Assembly (NCBI GenBank): GCA_020634435.1
Contig: JACKBS010000007.1
Span: 496,001 to 560,000 of the forward strand
Length of the DNA stretch: 64,000 nucleotides
Direction of reading: 5' to 3'
Source of the DNA: Ardenticatenaceae bacterium
GTDB lineage: Bacteria; Chloroflexota; Anaerolineae; Promineifilales; Promineifilaceae
The notes below the pieces were generated by a model, which had not been told where the DNA came from, did not search any database, and saw only the letters and a program-made list of their open reading frames with translations. A program made the translations under genes and the position numbers. Positions 28,352 to 37,088 of this stretch are shown piece after piece (position 1 is the stretch's first letter; every line of letters starts with the position of its first letter).

Positions 28352-29068
28352 TTAGTCAAACGGCAACTCATCTTCACTAATAGTGCGTCGTATGACATGA
28401 GGCCAATGGGTTTTGTAAAAGTTGGCTGTTCGTTTCAAGGACTCGGCGACCGATTCAAGCTGATCTTTGAGCGTACCTGCACCATATTTTAAAAGTGTGT
28501 CTTGCTCTTGGGCCACGGCCGTTGTAATTTGCAACACCGAAGCCAGCATCGAATTAACCTGCTCGCGTTCTGCTTCAGAGAAGGTTCCAAGAAATTTCTC
28601 ATCCACACGAAGCCGTAACTCCAAAGCGTTTTCACCTTCCATCCAATCCACAAATGGCACTTGCAATTCAGGAAAAAGAGCTTGGCCATCAGCTCGATCA
28701 ATGGCCGCTGGTTGCAACACGGATTTCCCAAAAGCCACATATTCCTCAAATGTTGCCGCTTCTAACTCAGCCCACTGGACATTTTTCCCCCGTAGACTCT
28801 GGTACAAATCCATCCCCGCATCTTCATCTCGGGAAGGATGGTGGACACAAACAATCAGGCGATCGGGCACTTCATCAGTATCCAACACCATCGCTTCAGA
28901 CAGCCACCAATAACGAACGGGATAGCCTAACTCGGTCGCGGTATTCAGCAGAGGAGATATGTTTTCTAATTGATGGTCTGGTTGGTCAAAAATGTAGGCT
29001 AGGTAAGAATGTCTGTGGTCCAAGATTTCCTTGTTTTTAAAAGAACCATCTGACTGTCGCTCTCTCAT
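28352..29068 (-). CDS. Hypothetical protein
   Basis: 238 residues, soluble and acidic. The N-terminal half has an alternating alpha/beta pattern (HSYLAYIFDQPDHQLENI, YPVRYWWLSEAMVLDTDEVPDRLIVCVHH). The C-terminal part is a long amphipathic helix pair (EREQVNSMLASVLQITTAVAQEQDTL, GTLKDQLESVAESLKRTANFYKTHW). No family recognised. It ends 84 bases from the antitoxin start and reads the same way. Confidence 0.55.
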   Translation of the reverse strand: MRERQSDGSFKNKEILDHRHSYLAYIFDQPDHQLENISPLLNTATELGYPVRYWWLSEAMVLDTDEVPDRLIVCVHHPSRDEDAGMDLYQSLRGKNVQWAELEAATFEEYVAFGKSVLQPAAIDRADGQALFPELQVPFVDWMEGENALELRLRVDEKFLGTFSEAEREQVNSMLASVLQITTAVAQEQDTLLKYGAGTLKDQLESVAESLKRTANFYKTHWPHVIRRTISEDELPFD

Positions 29069-29179
29069 GGTAGCAAATAACTGCCACCCATTTCAAAACA
29101 AGGATAACTGATAGGCATGATTCAAAATCCAGGCGTAAAGTTATATAAGGAAGATCAGGTTCAGGTATCAAAAACAGGC

Positions 29180-29211
29180 AAAAAAAGAGCCACCAGGAGG
29201 GCGGTGGCTCT
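29180..29211 (-). terminator. Strong rho-independent terminator on the minus strand
   Basis: Perfect 9-bp stem AGAGCCACC / GGTGGCTCT followed on the minus strand by seven T. Its only candidate gene is the small ORF 29260-29442 upstream of it. Confidence 0.8.
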
Positions 29212-29259
29212 TTCAACGGGTTCGTCTATGGCATTGACTGAGGGAGGTTCAGACGTCCC

Positions 29260-29442
29260 TTACGCTGTCTGGCTGTTCCAGTCGCGTTTCTCTCGTGCCA
29301 GTTTGGGGGAGGAGTTTTTTAGCCAACACCAAACCAGCCAGCGCGTGTATATTGTAATCACGTTTTTCTTACGCGCAAAGTTGCAATCATTCATGATTAG
29401 AAACGGCCGTTTCATTCCGATTTTGGATGGTGGAGAAGCCAT
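29260..29442 (-). CDS. Small basic hypothetical protein
   Basis: 60 residues, strongly basic (MASPPSKIGMKRPFLIMNDC...RKKNVITIYTRWLVWCWLKN...AREKRDWN). Support comes from the surroundings: AGGAGG 8-13 bases before the ATG and a strong terminator about 50 bases after the stop. The Trp-rich hydrophobic centre could insert into membrane. It may also be a relic. The plus strand across here also stays open, but without a ribosome site. Confidence 0.4.
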   Translation of the reverse strand: MASPPSKIGMKRPFLIMNDCNFARKKNVITIYTRWLVWCWLKNSSPKLAREKRDWNSQTA

Positions 29443-29597
29443 TCCTCTGCCTCCTCGATGTGTCCAAAAATACCAACCTGGAAAAACTTGGCCAGTTACT
29501 AGCCTAGGTTTTAGGTGACTCGTTTAGCTGATCTTGCTGAGCACATTTTTTCTTCGATTCTGAGTGCTCCATAAAACGATATTCGCCAATGCAAATG

Positions 29598-29646
29598 TCA
29601 GCCCAGGCTGCGAATGGGGGGTGCGGAGCCCGCAGCCTGGGGCTGA
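29598..29646. repeat. Long GC-rich hairpin upstream of radC
   Basis: TCAGCC-CAGGCTGCG pairs with CGCAGCCTG-GGGCTGA with a single bulged base, loop about 18. There is no T-run, so it is not a simple terminator. It lies 92 bases before the radC start. Confidence 0.5.
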
Positions 29647-29737
29647 TGTGACGCAATGAGGCTCAGAGGCTCCAGGCGATTGGGAAGCAAACGTCTTGAG
29701 GGAGCCGAATGAAGTCACAGACATGTTATGCTGAGAA

Positions 29738-30439
29738 ATGGGTCCCGAAAGGTATCACATTGCAATGCGTGACATGCCGGTTGATAGTCGCCCACGAGAG
29801 CGATTGGCTCAACTGGGTGAACGTGCCCTCTCCACGGCCGAACTACTGGCCATCACCATTCGCACCGGCGATGGGGATGGCAACAATCTCCATCTCGCTG
29901 AAAAGCTTCTTTCAACCTTTAACGGTTTGCCAGGAATTGCTCGGGCCAGCATTACAGAACTGACTTCACTCAAAGGAATCGGCCGTGTCAAAGCCATTGA
30001 AATGAAAGCAGCCCTTGAGCTAGGTCGTCGTCTGGCGGTTACCGCACCGGAAGAACGGCCGACAATCACCTCACCAGCGGATGCAGCTAATATGGTCATG
30101 GCAGAGATGCGCTTCTATGAACAGGAACATTTTCGAGCTATGCTTCTGGACACCAGAAACAGCGTGTTGGCCATTCCCACGATCCATATTGGCACGCTCA
30201 ACAGCATCAATGTACGACCAGCGGATACCTTTCGGGCTGCGCTCAAAGAAAATGCCCGCTCTATAATCTTAATCCATAACCATCCCTCCCAAGATCCCTC
30301 TCCCTCCCCCGAAGATGTGAGTACAACGCGCACTTTTATTCAAGCTGGCAAGCTTTTGGATATTGAAGTACTCGATCACATCGTGATCGGCGGCAATCGA
30401 TTTGTGTCTTTGAAAGAGCGTCAGCTGGCGTTCGATTGA
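29738..30439 (+). CDS. radC: RadC-family JAB/MPN domain protein
   Basis: 233 residues, the usual RadC length. The N-terminal helix-hairpin-helix region has RPRERLAQLGERALSTAELLAI and LKGIGRVKAIEMKAALELGRR. The C-terminal JAMM metal site is present: HNHPSQDPSPSPED, with an upstream Glu near NARSIIL. RadC proteins are frequent in mobile elements and their biochemical role is unsettled. The start at 29738 is chosen for family length, and ATG 29768 is possible. Unusual inverted repeats flank it on both sides. Confidence 0.9.
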   Translation: MGPERYHIAMRDMPVDSRPRERLAQLGERALSTAELLAITIRTGDGDGNNLHLAEKLLSTFNGLPGIARASITELTSLKGIGRVKAIEMKAALELGRRLAVTAPEERPTITSPADAANMVMAEMRFYEQEHFRAMLLDTRNSVLAIPTIHIGTLNSINVRPADTFRAALKENARSIILIHNHPSQDPSPSPEDVSTTRTFIQAGKLLDIEVLDHIVIGGNRFVSLKERQLAFD

Positions 30440-30457
30440 AGGTGGCTAGACCTACAA

Positions 30458-30555
30458 GCAGCGTGCGGAAACCAAGCTTCATATGAAGCCCAGGCTCGCC
30501 ACGAAAGCTGGGGGCAAGCGGCACGCTGCCCTGTGCTTTCGTGACAAAGCGAGCC
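30458..30555. repeat. Interlocked inverted repeats downstream of radC
   Basis: GCAGCGTGC (30458-30466) pairs with GCACGCTGC (30521-30529). GGCTCGC and CACGAAAGC (30493-30508) pair with GCTTTCGTG and GCGAGCC (30535-30555). One arm of the second pair lies inside the first, so the pairings form a pseudoknot or exclude each other. A 14-bp palindrome GCTTCATATGAAGC lies at 30476-30489. Confidence 0.5.
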
Positions 30556-30635
30556 GATCAGGGCTTGGGGTGAAGCGCAGGTTTTGATGTCACGCTGCGC
30601 CCTTGCCTCCGTATAACCCATCCTCATTTTTCGTT

Positions 30636-31049
30636 CTATTTTCGTAATTCACCAAGGAAGTGATTGGTGTGGTATTTCAATTCCTCCCAAAACCCCTGAA
30701 CAACATAATGGTCTCTGATTTCAGTAGACATTTCCTGCAATCTACTCTCATCAAAGAACATGATTTCTTCTTCATCAAGGCCAATTTGGGCCAGATCATC
30801 GGGAGTAATCTTGATCAGGGCAAATGTTGCAGGCACGGATTCACTGGTAATTGGCCATTTTGTATCAAATGCTTCCCGAAATAAATGTCTCTCTCTTTCC
30901 TCCAAATCTTCAAGTAACATTACAGCTATCGATGTCTTTTCCGTGTCAGGCAATTGCTCCCATGCTACTTTTAGCTGTTCTTGTAACTGACTGATAAATT
31001 CGGAATCTGGTACCTGGTCCGGTCTTGTTGAGAAGTTTTCCGCTGTCAT
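30636..31049 (-). CDS. Hypothetical acidic protein
   Basis: 137 residues, soluble and acidic. The centre (VAWEQLPDTEKTSIAVMLLEDLEERERHLFREAFDTKWPI) is helical. The rest is mixed, with DDLAQIGLDEEEIMFFDE as a possible protein-binding acidic stretch. No family recognised. It reads toward radC and is followed by the structured region, with another small gene 44 bases upstream on the same strand. Confidence 0.55.
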   Translation of the reverse strand: MTAENFSTRPDQVPDSEFISQLQEQLKVAWEQLPDTEKTSIAVMLLEDLEERERHLFREAFDTKWPITSESVPATFALIKITPDDLAQIGLDEEEIMFFDESRLQEMSTEIRDHYVVQGFWEELKYHTNHFLGELRK

Positions 31050-31093
31050 AATTCACGGTAACAGACGCTTTGTCCTTGAGTCAAACATGAGAA

Positions 31094-31492
31094 TTAGAGC
31101 AAACGAAGTTGAGAAGGCTTATCATCATCTGTCTTCTTTTGACCCTGCTTTCGATTCTCCAATTTTTTGCACAAGGCTATCTCTTGCTCAACATGCTCTG
31201 CCTGACCTTTGTAATCAACAGCTTCTTGAGAAAGTTGCTGAAGTCGAGCCTGATTTTTCAAAAATTCCGGATTGCTGTTGGCACCAAAGAACATGCCCAA
31301 AGCCAATAACTCTACTCCTTCACGCTGATCCAATATCTCTGCATGGGTCAATGAGTAAGCCGATAAATCCTTGAGCCTGCGCATCTTGGCATCCAGATTA
31401 ATCACCTGACCTTGTTGAATTTCCAACTCCCACAAGTTATAGATAGTTTCGGCCGCTATGGTGGCCAAACTAAATGACTCTCGCTCCCCCAT
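31094..31492 (-). CDS. Hypothetical protein with C-terminal coiled coil
   Basis: 132 residues. The N-terminal half is a helical domain (IAAETIYNLWELEIQQGQVINLDAKMRRLKDL). The C-terminal half is a charged coiled coil (QARLQQLSQEAVDYKGQAEHVEQEIALCKKLENRKQGQKK). No family recognised. Probably in one transcript with the gene ending at 30636. Confidence 0.5.
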   Translation of the reverse strand: MGERESFSLATIAAETIYNLWELEIQQGQVINLDAKMRRLKDLSAYSLTHAEILDQREGVELLALGMFFGANSNPEFLKNQARLQQLSQEAVDYKGQAEHVEQEIALCKKLENRKQGQKKTDDDKPSQLRLL

Positions 31493-31602
31493 GCTTTATT
31501 GTAGCATGGGAGGAATTTCGGCCGTTCTGGTGCACGAGTACAGGCTAAAATTCAAAAATACAGTCAAAAAAACGAGCGGGTTGTTCTGCCGATAGTCAAA
31601 AT

Positions 31603-31639
31603 AAAACACGATGAGCGTAGTTTGCTCATGGTGTTTTTT
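31603..31639 (+). terminator. Bidirectional-looking rho-independent terminator
   Basis: Stem AAAACAC-G-ATGAGC / GCTCAT-G-GTGTTTT, loop of 7, then six T on the plus strand. No plus-strand gene ends nearby, so the transcript it terminates is unknown. Confidence 0.6.
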
Positions 31640-31660
31640 GACGGACCAAGCCGAGGTTGA

Positions 31661-31713
31661 ACACGCAGCGCAGGAAAAATGATGGGTGCAAGTCATCATT
31701 TTTCATGGCGTGT
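31661..31713. repeat. Long two-part hairpin
   Basis: ACACGC (31661-31666) pairs with GCGTGT (31708-31713). An inner perfect 10-bp stem AAAAATGATG / CATCATTTTT (31675-31703) is closed by a 9-base loop. Flanking CCGAGG and AACCGAGG segments extend the pairing imperfectly. Together with the preceding terminator the 280-base gap before 31773 is unusually structured, and no gene is seen in it. Confidence 0.45.
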
Positions 31714-31772
31714 GCTGAACCGAGGCCGAAGTTACCTGATACCTTTATCCGAGAATTTTTATTTGACAACAG

Positions 31773-32204
31773 ATGATAAACTTAATGCATATGGGGAAAA
31801 TTGAGGGCGGAGCTAGCGGCCGGAACAACATAGAGAATCAAGTTAATGACGCACTTATACCTCAAAATGGAGAAGTAAACGAGCCATTAGCAGACCACGA
31901 ATACCTTGTGCATGAAACCAGAATCCTCAAGGACAAATTAGCAGCAAAACGTCGGGAAACCGCGAACGGCGATGAATTTACAACAAAAATGTACGGCGCT
32001 GCCTATCACCTGACCAACGCATTGGAATATGTACTCGACGAAACTACAGACGTTAGCAAAATAGACTCTGAAACTGGCCAGAATGATAATGCTGGCAACA
32101 TTGGGCGAGATATGTTTGTCAATGCTATCAAGAATGCTCTGAATTATCTTGGCATGGATGGCAGTGCGGTAAAAGAAGCACTATCCGAAGAAGGCGAACC
32201 TTGA
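31773..32204 (+). CDS. Hypothetical protein
   Basis: 143 residues; the true start may be one of the in-frame ATGs within the first seven codons. The N-terminus is low-complexity. The centre (YLVHETRILKDKLAAKRRE, MYGAAYHLTNALEYVLDETTDV) and the C-terminus (VNAIKNALNYLGMDGSAVKEALSEE) are helical. No family recognised. It converges on the replication-relaxation gene. Confidence 0.5.
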   Translation: MINLMHMGKIEGGASGRNNIENQVNDALIPQNGEVNEPLADHEYLVHETRILKDKLAAKRRETANGDEFTTKMYGAAYHLTNALEYVLDETTDVSKIDSETGQNDNAGNIGRDMFVNAIKNALNYLGMDGSAVKEALSEEGEP

Positions 32205-32243
32205 AACGAGGTCCTTCATCTAACATGCTTCAAGAATTGATAA

Positions 32244-33134
32244 TCAAATAAGTGCTCGTAGTTTGTCATCGTGGGTTTGTTCCCAAATAGATGCTGTCAG
32301 AAAATCTTCCTTGATTACGTCTTCCAGACTGGTAAACCAAAACCACTCTTTTGCACGAGAGTCTTTAGCAATGTCTTGAACGCTTTTATGCCTTCCCCGC
32401 CCTTTTCTGGTTACTCCGCCCTCTGTTATAGTTAGGACTCGAATACGATTCGTCCCATAACGATCAACACATTTGCCGCTTTGAAAGTAGATATTGTAGG
32501 CTTGAATTTTTCGTCTAAAGTATGACAGTTGTTCCCCTCCCCTATCGTACTCTACAAAGAAATGGAGATAAACGGCCGATTTATCTTGGTCGTTAATTTG
32601 AACTTTGAAATAAGCGTCCGGCAGTATGGCCACTGCCCTCCTACCGCGCAGGTCTACGCGGTCGTAATTTGATTTTATTTTTTTCTCGTCCTGCCACTCA
32701 CTAATTGCGAATTGGTTATGCTGGCACGACAATTCAACTGAAAGTCGAATCTCAGCTAATCCAAGGGTATGTTCTAAAAAACGGCTGCTTACCTGTTTCT
32801 TACGTGAATATCGGAGCTGCTCCACTGTGTAATCGTAGTTCGATTGAAGTAGTTCCACGCCTCGACCGTCTAATAGATAAAGGGTAGGGCTAGTTTGAAG
32901 ACCTGTGATAACGGGAAGGAAGGTGCGTTTCAAGTAGTGGTGCTGCCAGAGCAACCACAATCGCCGCTGGGCTGTATTTTTTGAAGGGTACAAAAGTCGC
33001 TCCGCTTGGTCTTGACGCATCACCCGAAAATCGTTAATGGCTTTGACCGTTTCTATGTCCCTGTTTGTTAACCGCATAGGCGGTGGTTTTTTTAAGCGGT
33101 AAAGTCTACTCGCTCTCATTCGCTTCTTCGTCAT
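32244..33134 (-). CDS. Replication-relaxation family protein
   Basis: 296 residues. The N-terminal winged helix (LTNRDIETVKAINDFRVMRQDQAERLLYPSKNTAQRRLWLLWQHHYLKR) and the following domain with LGLAEIRLSVEL, LPDAYF and HFFVEYDRGGEQLSYFRRKIQAY match the Replic_Relax family, found on plasmids and integrative elements. It is thought to bind and open DNA at transfer or replication origins. Its first 29 bases overlap the end of the VirD4-like gene, so the two are co-expressed. Confidence 0.75.
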   Translation of the reverse strand: MTKKRMRASRLYRLKKPPPMRLTNRDIETVKAINDFRVMRQDQAERLLYPSKNTAQRRLWLLWQHHYLKRTFLPVITGLQTSPTLYLLDGRGVELLQSNYDYTVEQLRYSRKKQVSSRFLEHTLGLAEIRLSVELSCQHNQFAISEWQDEKKIKSNYDRVDLRGRRAVAILPDAYFKVQINDQDKSAVYLHFFVEYDRGGEQLSYFRRKIQAYNIYFQSGKCVDRYGTNRIRVLTITEGGVTRKGRGRHKSVQDIAKDSRAKEWFWFTSLEDVIKEDFLTASIWEQTHDDKLRALI

Positions 33135-36100
33135 CCGGTTCTTCTACACTCCAATCTATTGACCCTTTACCCTTTTCATTATTGGGAGAAGTAAATTGAC
33201 GGCGTGGGTATCGCTTTTTTAACCAGGCCAAAACTTCTTCTCGCGCCATAGGCGTGTAGTTACGTATCGAACGTTCCCGAATTATTTTTTCTCTTGCTTT
33301 GGCTTCCTCACTTTCCAAATCGTAAGCAAATAAATCTTTTGGCTCTGGTCGAGTAGTAATTTTGAAAGCAGGGGCTGAATTGTTGCCGAAACGTGTTTTT
33401 ACGGCCGCATGATATTTGTCCATATTGTGCAGGTCACTTTCAGCAAAGCTTGGCTCAAAGTATTTTGCCAACTTATGGGCATCTTCTTGACCCACTTGAA
33501 AAACGACTGATGTACCAATGTTACCCATAATGGAAGGGAGGATATGACCAAGCTGCCCTAAATATTGGTTGGCAACACCTAGCCTTAAGCCGAATTTGCG
33601 GGCCTGCTCAAGGATTACATCTAATGGGGCTGTAATGAAGTTTTGCACCTCATCTATATATAGGAAGAACTCATTCATCTCTAAAGAGGACATCGCCGCC
33701 ATCTGAAACAGCTTGATAAGGGATACACCAACAAGCCGTCGCTCTAAATCAGGCACTTGAGCCTCGTCTATGCCCAAGGACATTAGCACAATACGCTTGT
33801 CCCGGATAAGGTCTTGAAAGTTAATAGGTTGGGGGTGGCACAGTATTGGGTACAGAACCGGATTCCTATAAAAACGACCCATACGGTGCATAATTGGCTG
33901 CCGTAATTCATCCTGACGGCCTGGGGACATTTGTTCATAATCTTCCCAATAATCCTGTGTTATGGGGTCCTCAACACGGTCTATAAACTGGTAACGGTAT
34001 TCAGGGTCTCGAAATAGCTTGACAACATCCCGCACAGTTGGCGTTTCTACTTTCCGTATGGTCACAAAAGCAGCATTCAACGAATTGGCAATGCGTGGAG
34101 GCAAAGAGCCCTCAACTGTTTCCAAGATTGAAACAACCTCTCCAGCAGCATAATTGTCATCTCGACCGGGGGCCTGCAATGGATTTAGGGGGGGAGGAAA
34201 ATCAAAATTGCGGATATCAATGACCACGACATCATCTAATCGTTCATCTGGGATACTGAGCCTTAGAATGTCTCTAACAAGCTTGCCGTGTGCATCTAAC
34301 ACCCCTACCCCTTTGCCTTCCAATATGTCTTGGTGAATCGTATTGTGAAGGAAAGTGCTCTTACCAGTCCCAGTCATTCCGATTGCATACATATGCGTTT
34401 CGCGGGCTGTTGGATGGATTCTGATAGGCATCGTGGTATCTGAAACAGTAGTTTCACCGATTATCGTACCTTCTTCGTTTTCCAGAATTTCTTTTGTGGG
34501 AAGGGCAGCATTTTGCCACCGAATTTCAGGGGTAGAAAACAGAACATATGGCAAGTGCCAAAGACTTGCAATTTCAAATGTTGAAAGGACGGCACGCGCA
34601 TTCTTGTGTGCGAGGTCTACTCCCTCTATCCACGAACCAAGTATACTTAGGACATCAGTTTGTCGAGCAAGTTGCTCATTAGATATCAGAACAGCTTCAG
34701 AACCAGACAATTGTTCATCAAATGCCAGGGCATTTTCCTCACCGTGAAACTGGAATATGCTGGAATGCAAGTCCCTCCACCGACTACTTCTCTCTCTCTC
34801 TAATACATCAATTTGAGTTAGCAAGTAACAATTCATCAAAATATGATTGTAGAGTCTTTCCTCGTATATTTTTTGGTGGCCAGGTTCGTATCTTGCTACT
34901 CTTTGAGAAAAAGCACCTGCTATTGTTGAGCCGACGACACTGCCGATAGCTTTTTCAAGACTGGTTAGCTCAAGGCTGGGCATCCAGTTTGATTGGGTAA
35001 TTTTCTTATGTGCGTCCTTACGAGTTTTCTCGTCAATCATGGAGGGAACATATAAAAGATGAGTGATGCGTTCACCTTTCTTAAGTTCTGACATGCCTTG
35101 TACAAGATGTGCCAGCGGGTCTAATTTTGTCAGTTCCGTAACATATTTGATGGGAGCTACAAAATGTTCGTACTGCTTAAAGACGACAAAGTCACGCCAG
35201 AAAGGATTCGTAAATTCAGGGTTTACCAGAGCTGAAACGGTTATATCTGCCTGGGGATAAACGCTTTTTACAGCTTGTTTTATCAAGTCAGGGTTGTAAC
35301 CTTGCCTAATATCCCAAATCTGCCAAGAGATGCTTCCATTTTCAGCAACGATAGCGAAGATAATGTCTTGAACTTGCGTGAGTATCTGTTTAACGAGGGA
35401 TTCGGCACGCTCTGGCTCAAACTTCGTGATTTTAGGAACCTGAATTTCATATTTCGTTGCATAGTCCAAATTAATAGGATTTAGCAGTGTCTTGGGAGCT
35501 TGACTTTCAACTACAAAATGTGTGGTTTCTGCCTGTTGAGGTGTCGGTATACTTTCTACTGGAAGTGCGTTCGGCACAGTTGAGGGTTGTGAAACCGTGA
35601 AGAAGATTTCCTCTTGTGGTAATTCAAGATTGAGCCTTTTGGCCAGATTGCCCAAAAGATAACCGTTAACCATATTCATGTAAGCTAAAACAAAAAACGA
35701 AAGGCAGATGGTGATAAATCCAAGCGTTAGAACGAAAGAGGAGATAAAGGCTAATGTGTTGAAGGCAAAAATCACTGCATATGTGCCAACAAGCTTCCCT
35801 GTATGCTCTAAAGCGATTGAGGCATTTTTGCCGACATCAACAAAGCTCTGTAGCCTTTCTTCCGCTGCATAACGCAACACTGCTACCATATAAAGAAAGC
35901 CCAGAGGAAATCCAAGAACGAGAGCCAACACAACACCAACATAGCTGTCCGCATCGCCAGTCGTTGAGAGAAGTATGGTCGGTAGCATATAGACGATAAG
36001 AGCAATACCGGCAACCATCCCATGCCTGAAGTTCTCACCCAAATTCCCCCAATCTGGTAAAGCCCTATCATCCCCTCGTGCCACGTTGTTGATAATATCC

Positions 36101-36216
36101 ATTACGTAGCCAAAGATGATGATTTGTCCAAAGATAGGTATGAGGGCAATCAGACTAATTTGTACAATCCTGTTTTTATCTTTTAACGGATATGAGAGAG
36201 CTTTTGCAATTTCCAT
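33106..36216 (-). CDS. VirD4-like conjugation ATPase with a membrane N-terminus
   Basis: 1036 residues. The first 210 contain about four hydrophobic segments in a DUF4013-like pattern (GYVMDIINNVARGDDRALPDW). A middle linker of unknown type follows, then the motor: P-loop GMTGTGKSTFLHN near residue 612, GVLDAHGKLVRDIL, Walker B LYIDEVQNFI near 853 and ARKFGLRLGVANQYLGQL. This is the architecture of type IV coupling ATPases that pump DNA through the membrane. It heads an operon with the replication-relaxation gene, so the block is the transfer part of an integrative or plasmid-derived element. Confidence 0.8.
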   Translation of the reverse strand: MEIAKALSYPLKDKNRIVQISLIALIPIFGQIIIFGYVMDIINNVARGDDRALPDWGNLGENFRHGMVAGIALIVYMLPTILLSTTGDADSYVGVVLALVLGFPLGFLYMVAVLRYAAEERLQSFVDVGKNASIALEHTGKLVGTYAVIFAFNTLAFISSFVLTLGFITICLSFFVLAYMNMVNGYLLGNLAKRLNLELPQEEIFFTVSQPSTVPNALPVESIPTPQQAETTHFVVESQAPKTLLNPINLDYATKYEIQVPKITKFEPERAESLVKQILTQVQDIIFAIVAENGSISWQIWDIRQGYNPDLIKQAVKSVYPQADITVSALVNPEFTNPFWRDFVVFKQYEHFVAPIKYVTELTKLDPLAHLVQGMSELKKGERITHLLYVPSMIDEKTRKDAHKKITQSNWMPSLELTSLEKAIGSVVGSTIAGAFSQRVARYEPGHQKIYEERLYNHILMNCYLLTQIDVLERERSSRWRDLHSSIFQFHGEENALAFDEQLSGSEAVLISNEQLARQTDVLSILGSWIEGVDLAHKNARAVLSTFEIASLWHLPYVLFSTPEIRWQNAALPTKEILENEEGTIIGETTVSDTTMPIRIHPTARETHMYAIGMTGTGKSTFLHNTIHQDILEGKGVGVLDAHGKLVRDILRLSIPDERLDDVVVIDIRNFDFPPPLNPLQAPGRDDNYAAGEVVSILETVEGSLPPRIANSLNAAFVTIRKVETPTVRDVVKLFRDPEYRYQFIDRVEDPITQDYWEDYEQMSPGRQDELRQPIMHRMGRFYRNPVLYPILCHPQPINFQDLIRDKRIVLMSLGIDEAQVPDLERRLVGVSLIKLFQMAAMSSLEMNEFFLYIDEVQNFITAPLDVILEQARKFGLRLGVANQYLGQLGHILPSIMGNIGTSVVFQVGQEDAHKLAKYFEPSFAESDLHNMDKYHAAVKTRFGNNSAPAFKITTRPEPKDLFAYDLESEEAKAREKIIRERSIRNYTPMAREEVLAWLKKRYPRRQFTSPNNEKGKGSIDWSVEEPDDEEANESE

Positions 36217-36449
36217 TACGATTCTCCATGTTCATCTGATTTGTTTAACATCTGATGTAAACATTGGTGCTCAAAAGGTATACAGACCGACCAATTGTGA
36301 CGTTCATCGGACCTATCAAACTACTTGGTTTTATCAAGGGTGCCGAGAGAGTTAAAGTTCAAAACAACCTATACGGTTCCATGTGACAATAAAGTGGTGA
36401 AGAAGGCTGAAATGAGTGATAGTCTGTAGTCGGCTACTTCACATTTACA

Positions 36450-36893
36450 CTACTTACTGCTAAAATTATCTAATTGAACATATAACTCTCGTTCTTCGGT
36501 AAGACTTTCAAATAAACCACTCTTGTTTAATAATTCTTGAACATCAGAAGATGGACTCATAATCTTGCTACCATTTTTTATTATGGTCTTTAAGAATTCA
36601 TAGAAGATTGGATTTAGGAATATTTGAGAGACACATGCTTGAGGTCCTGGAATTACTGCAAGGTCACATAAAAGATTCTGACTTTCCTTAAACTGTTGCC
36701 CAATTGATATATCCGCAATAATTTCAATTCCTTTCTGACCTCTTATTCTATTTGAGCGGGCACTAACTAAATGGACTTGAAAACCATTTTGCTGTAACTG
36801 CAAAAAACATTTGACCACGAATAATTCATCAAATCCTGAAGCCAACAGAATGAATGCCACTCGTATTTCGGACAAAGTTCTTTTCCTCAACAA
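36450..36893 (-). CDS. DJ-1/PfpI-like (class I glutaminase fold) protein
   Basis: 147 residues, shorter than free-standing DJ-1 proteins. Recognised from VAFILLASGFDELFVVKCFLQLQQNGFQVHLVSA at the start and the DLAVIPGP turn near residue 80. The nucleophile elbow of the family is not clear: the residues after PGP are QACV, so a Cys is near but not in the canonical AxCxG context. The start at TTG 36893 is weak, and GTG at the VAFILL segment is an alternative. It diverges from the NB-ARC gene at 37089 across a promoter region full of phased repeats, so the two may be co-regulated. Confidence 0.55.
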   Translation of the reverse strand: MLRKRTLSEIRVAFILLASGFDELFVVKCFLQLQQNGFQVHLVSARSNRIRGQKGIEIIADISIGQQFKESQNLLCDLAVIPGPQACVSQIFLNPIFYEFLKTIIKNGSKIMSPSSDVQELLNKSGLFESLTEERELYVQLDNFSSK

Positions 36894-36961
36894 TCATGTT
36901 TGAATGTTGTGCAAGTTAACACCTCTGGTATAGCACAGGACAAAATTAGTGTATATAAAAT

Positions 36962-37028
36962 ATGTGTGACTATGTGTACTTAGGTGTGTGGGGATGATTT
37001 TAGATGTGCAACAATGTGCAGTAATGTG
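36962..37028 (+). repeat. 10-bp-phased ATGTG direct repeats (iterons)
   Basis: ATGTG occurs at 36962, 36972, 37004, 37014 and 37024, with degenerate copies AGGTG at 36982 and ATGAT at 36994. Spacing is 10 bases except one 12-base step, so all copies lie on the same face of the helix. They lie 60-125 bases before the NB-ARC gene start. Confidence 0.6.
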
Positions 37029-37088
37029 TGAACCTAGGGTGTTATCCGGTCTTCTTTTTCGATTGTATTTTTGAACGAAAGGGCGTAA

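Noticed and set aside
29117..29518. Plus-strand frame of 133 codons over 29117-29518
   Set aside because: Low-complexity start, no ribosome site, and it reads through a strong hairpin terminator. The minus-strand small gene explains the region better.
29598..30632. Integron attC sites around radC
   Set aside because: Hairpins are present, but the R'' (RYYYAAC) and R' (GTTRRRY) boxes are not found at their ends.
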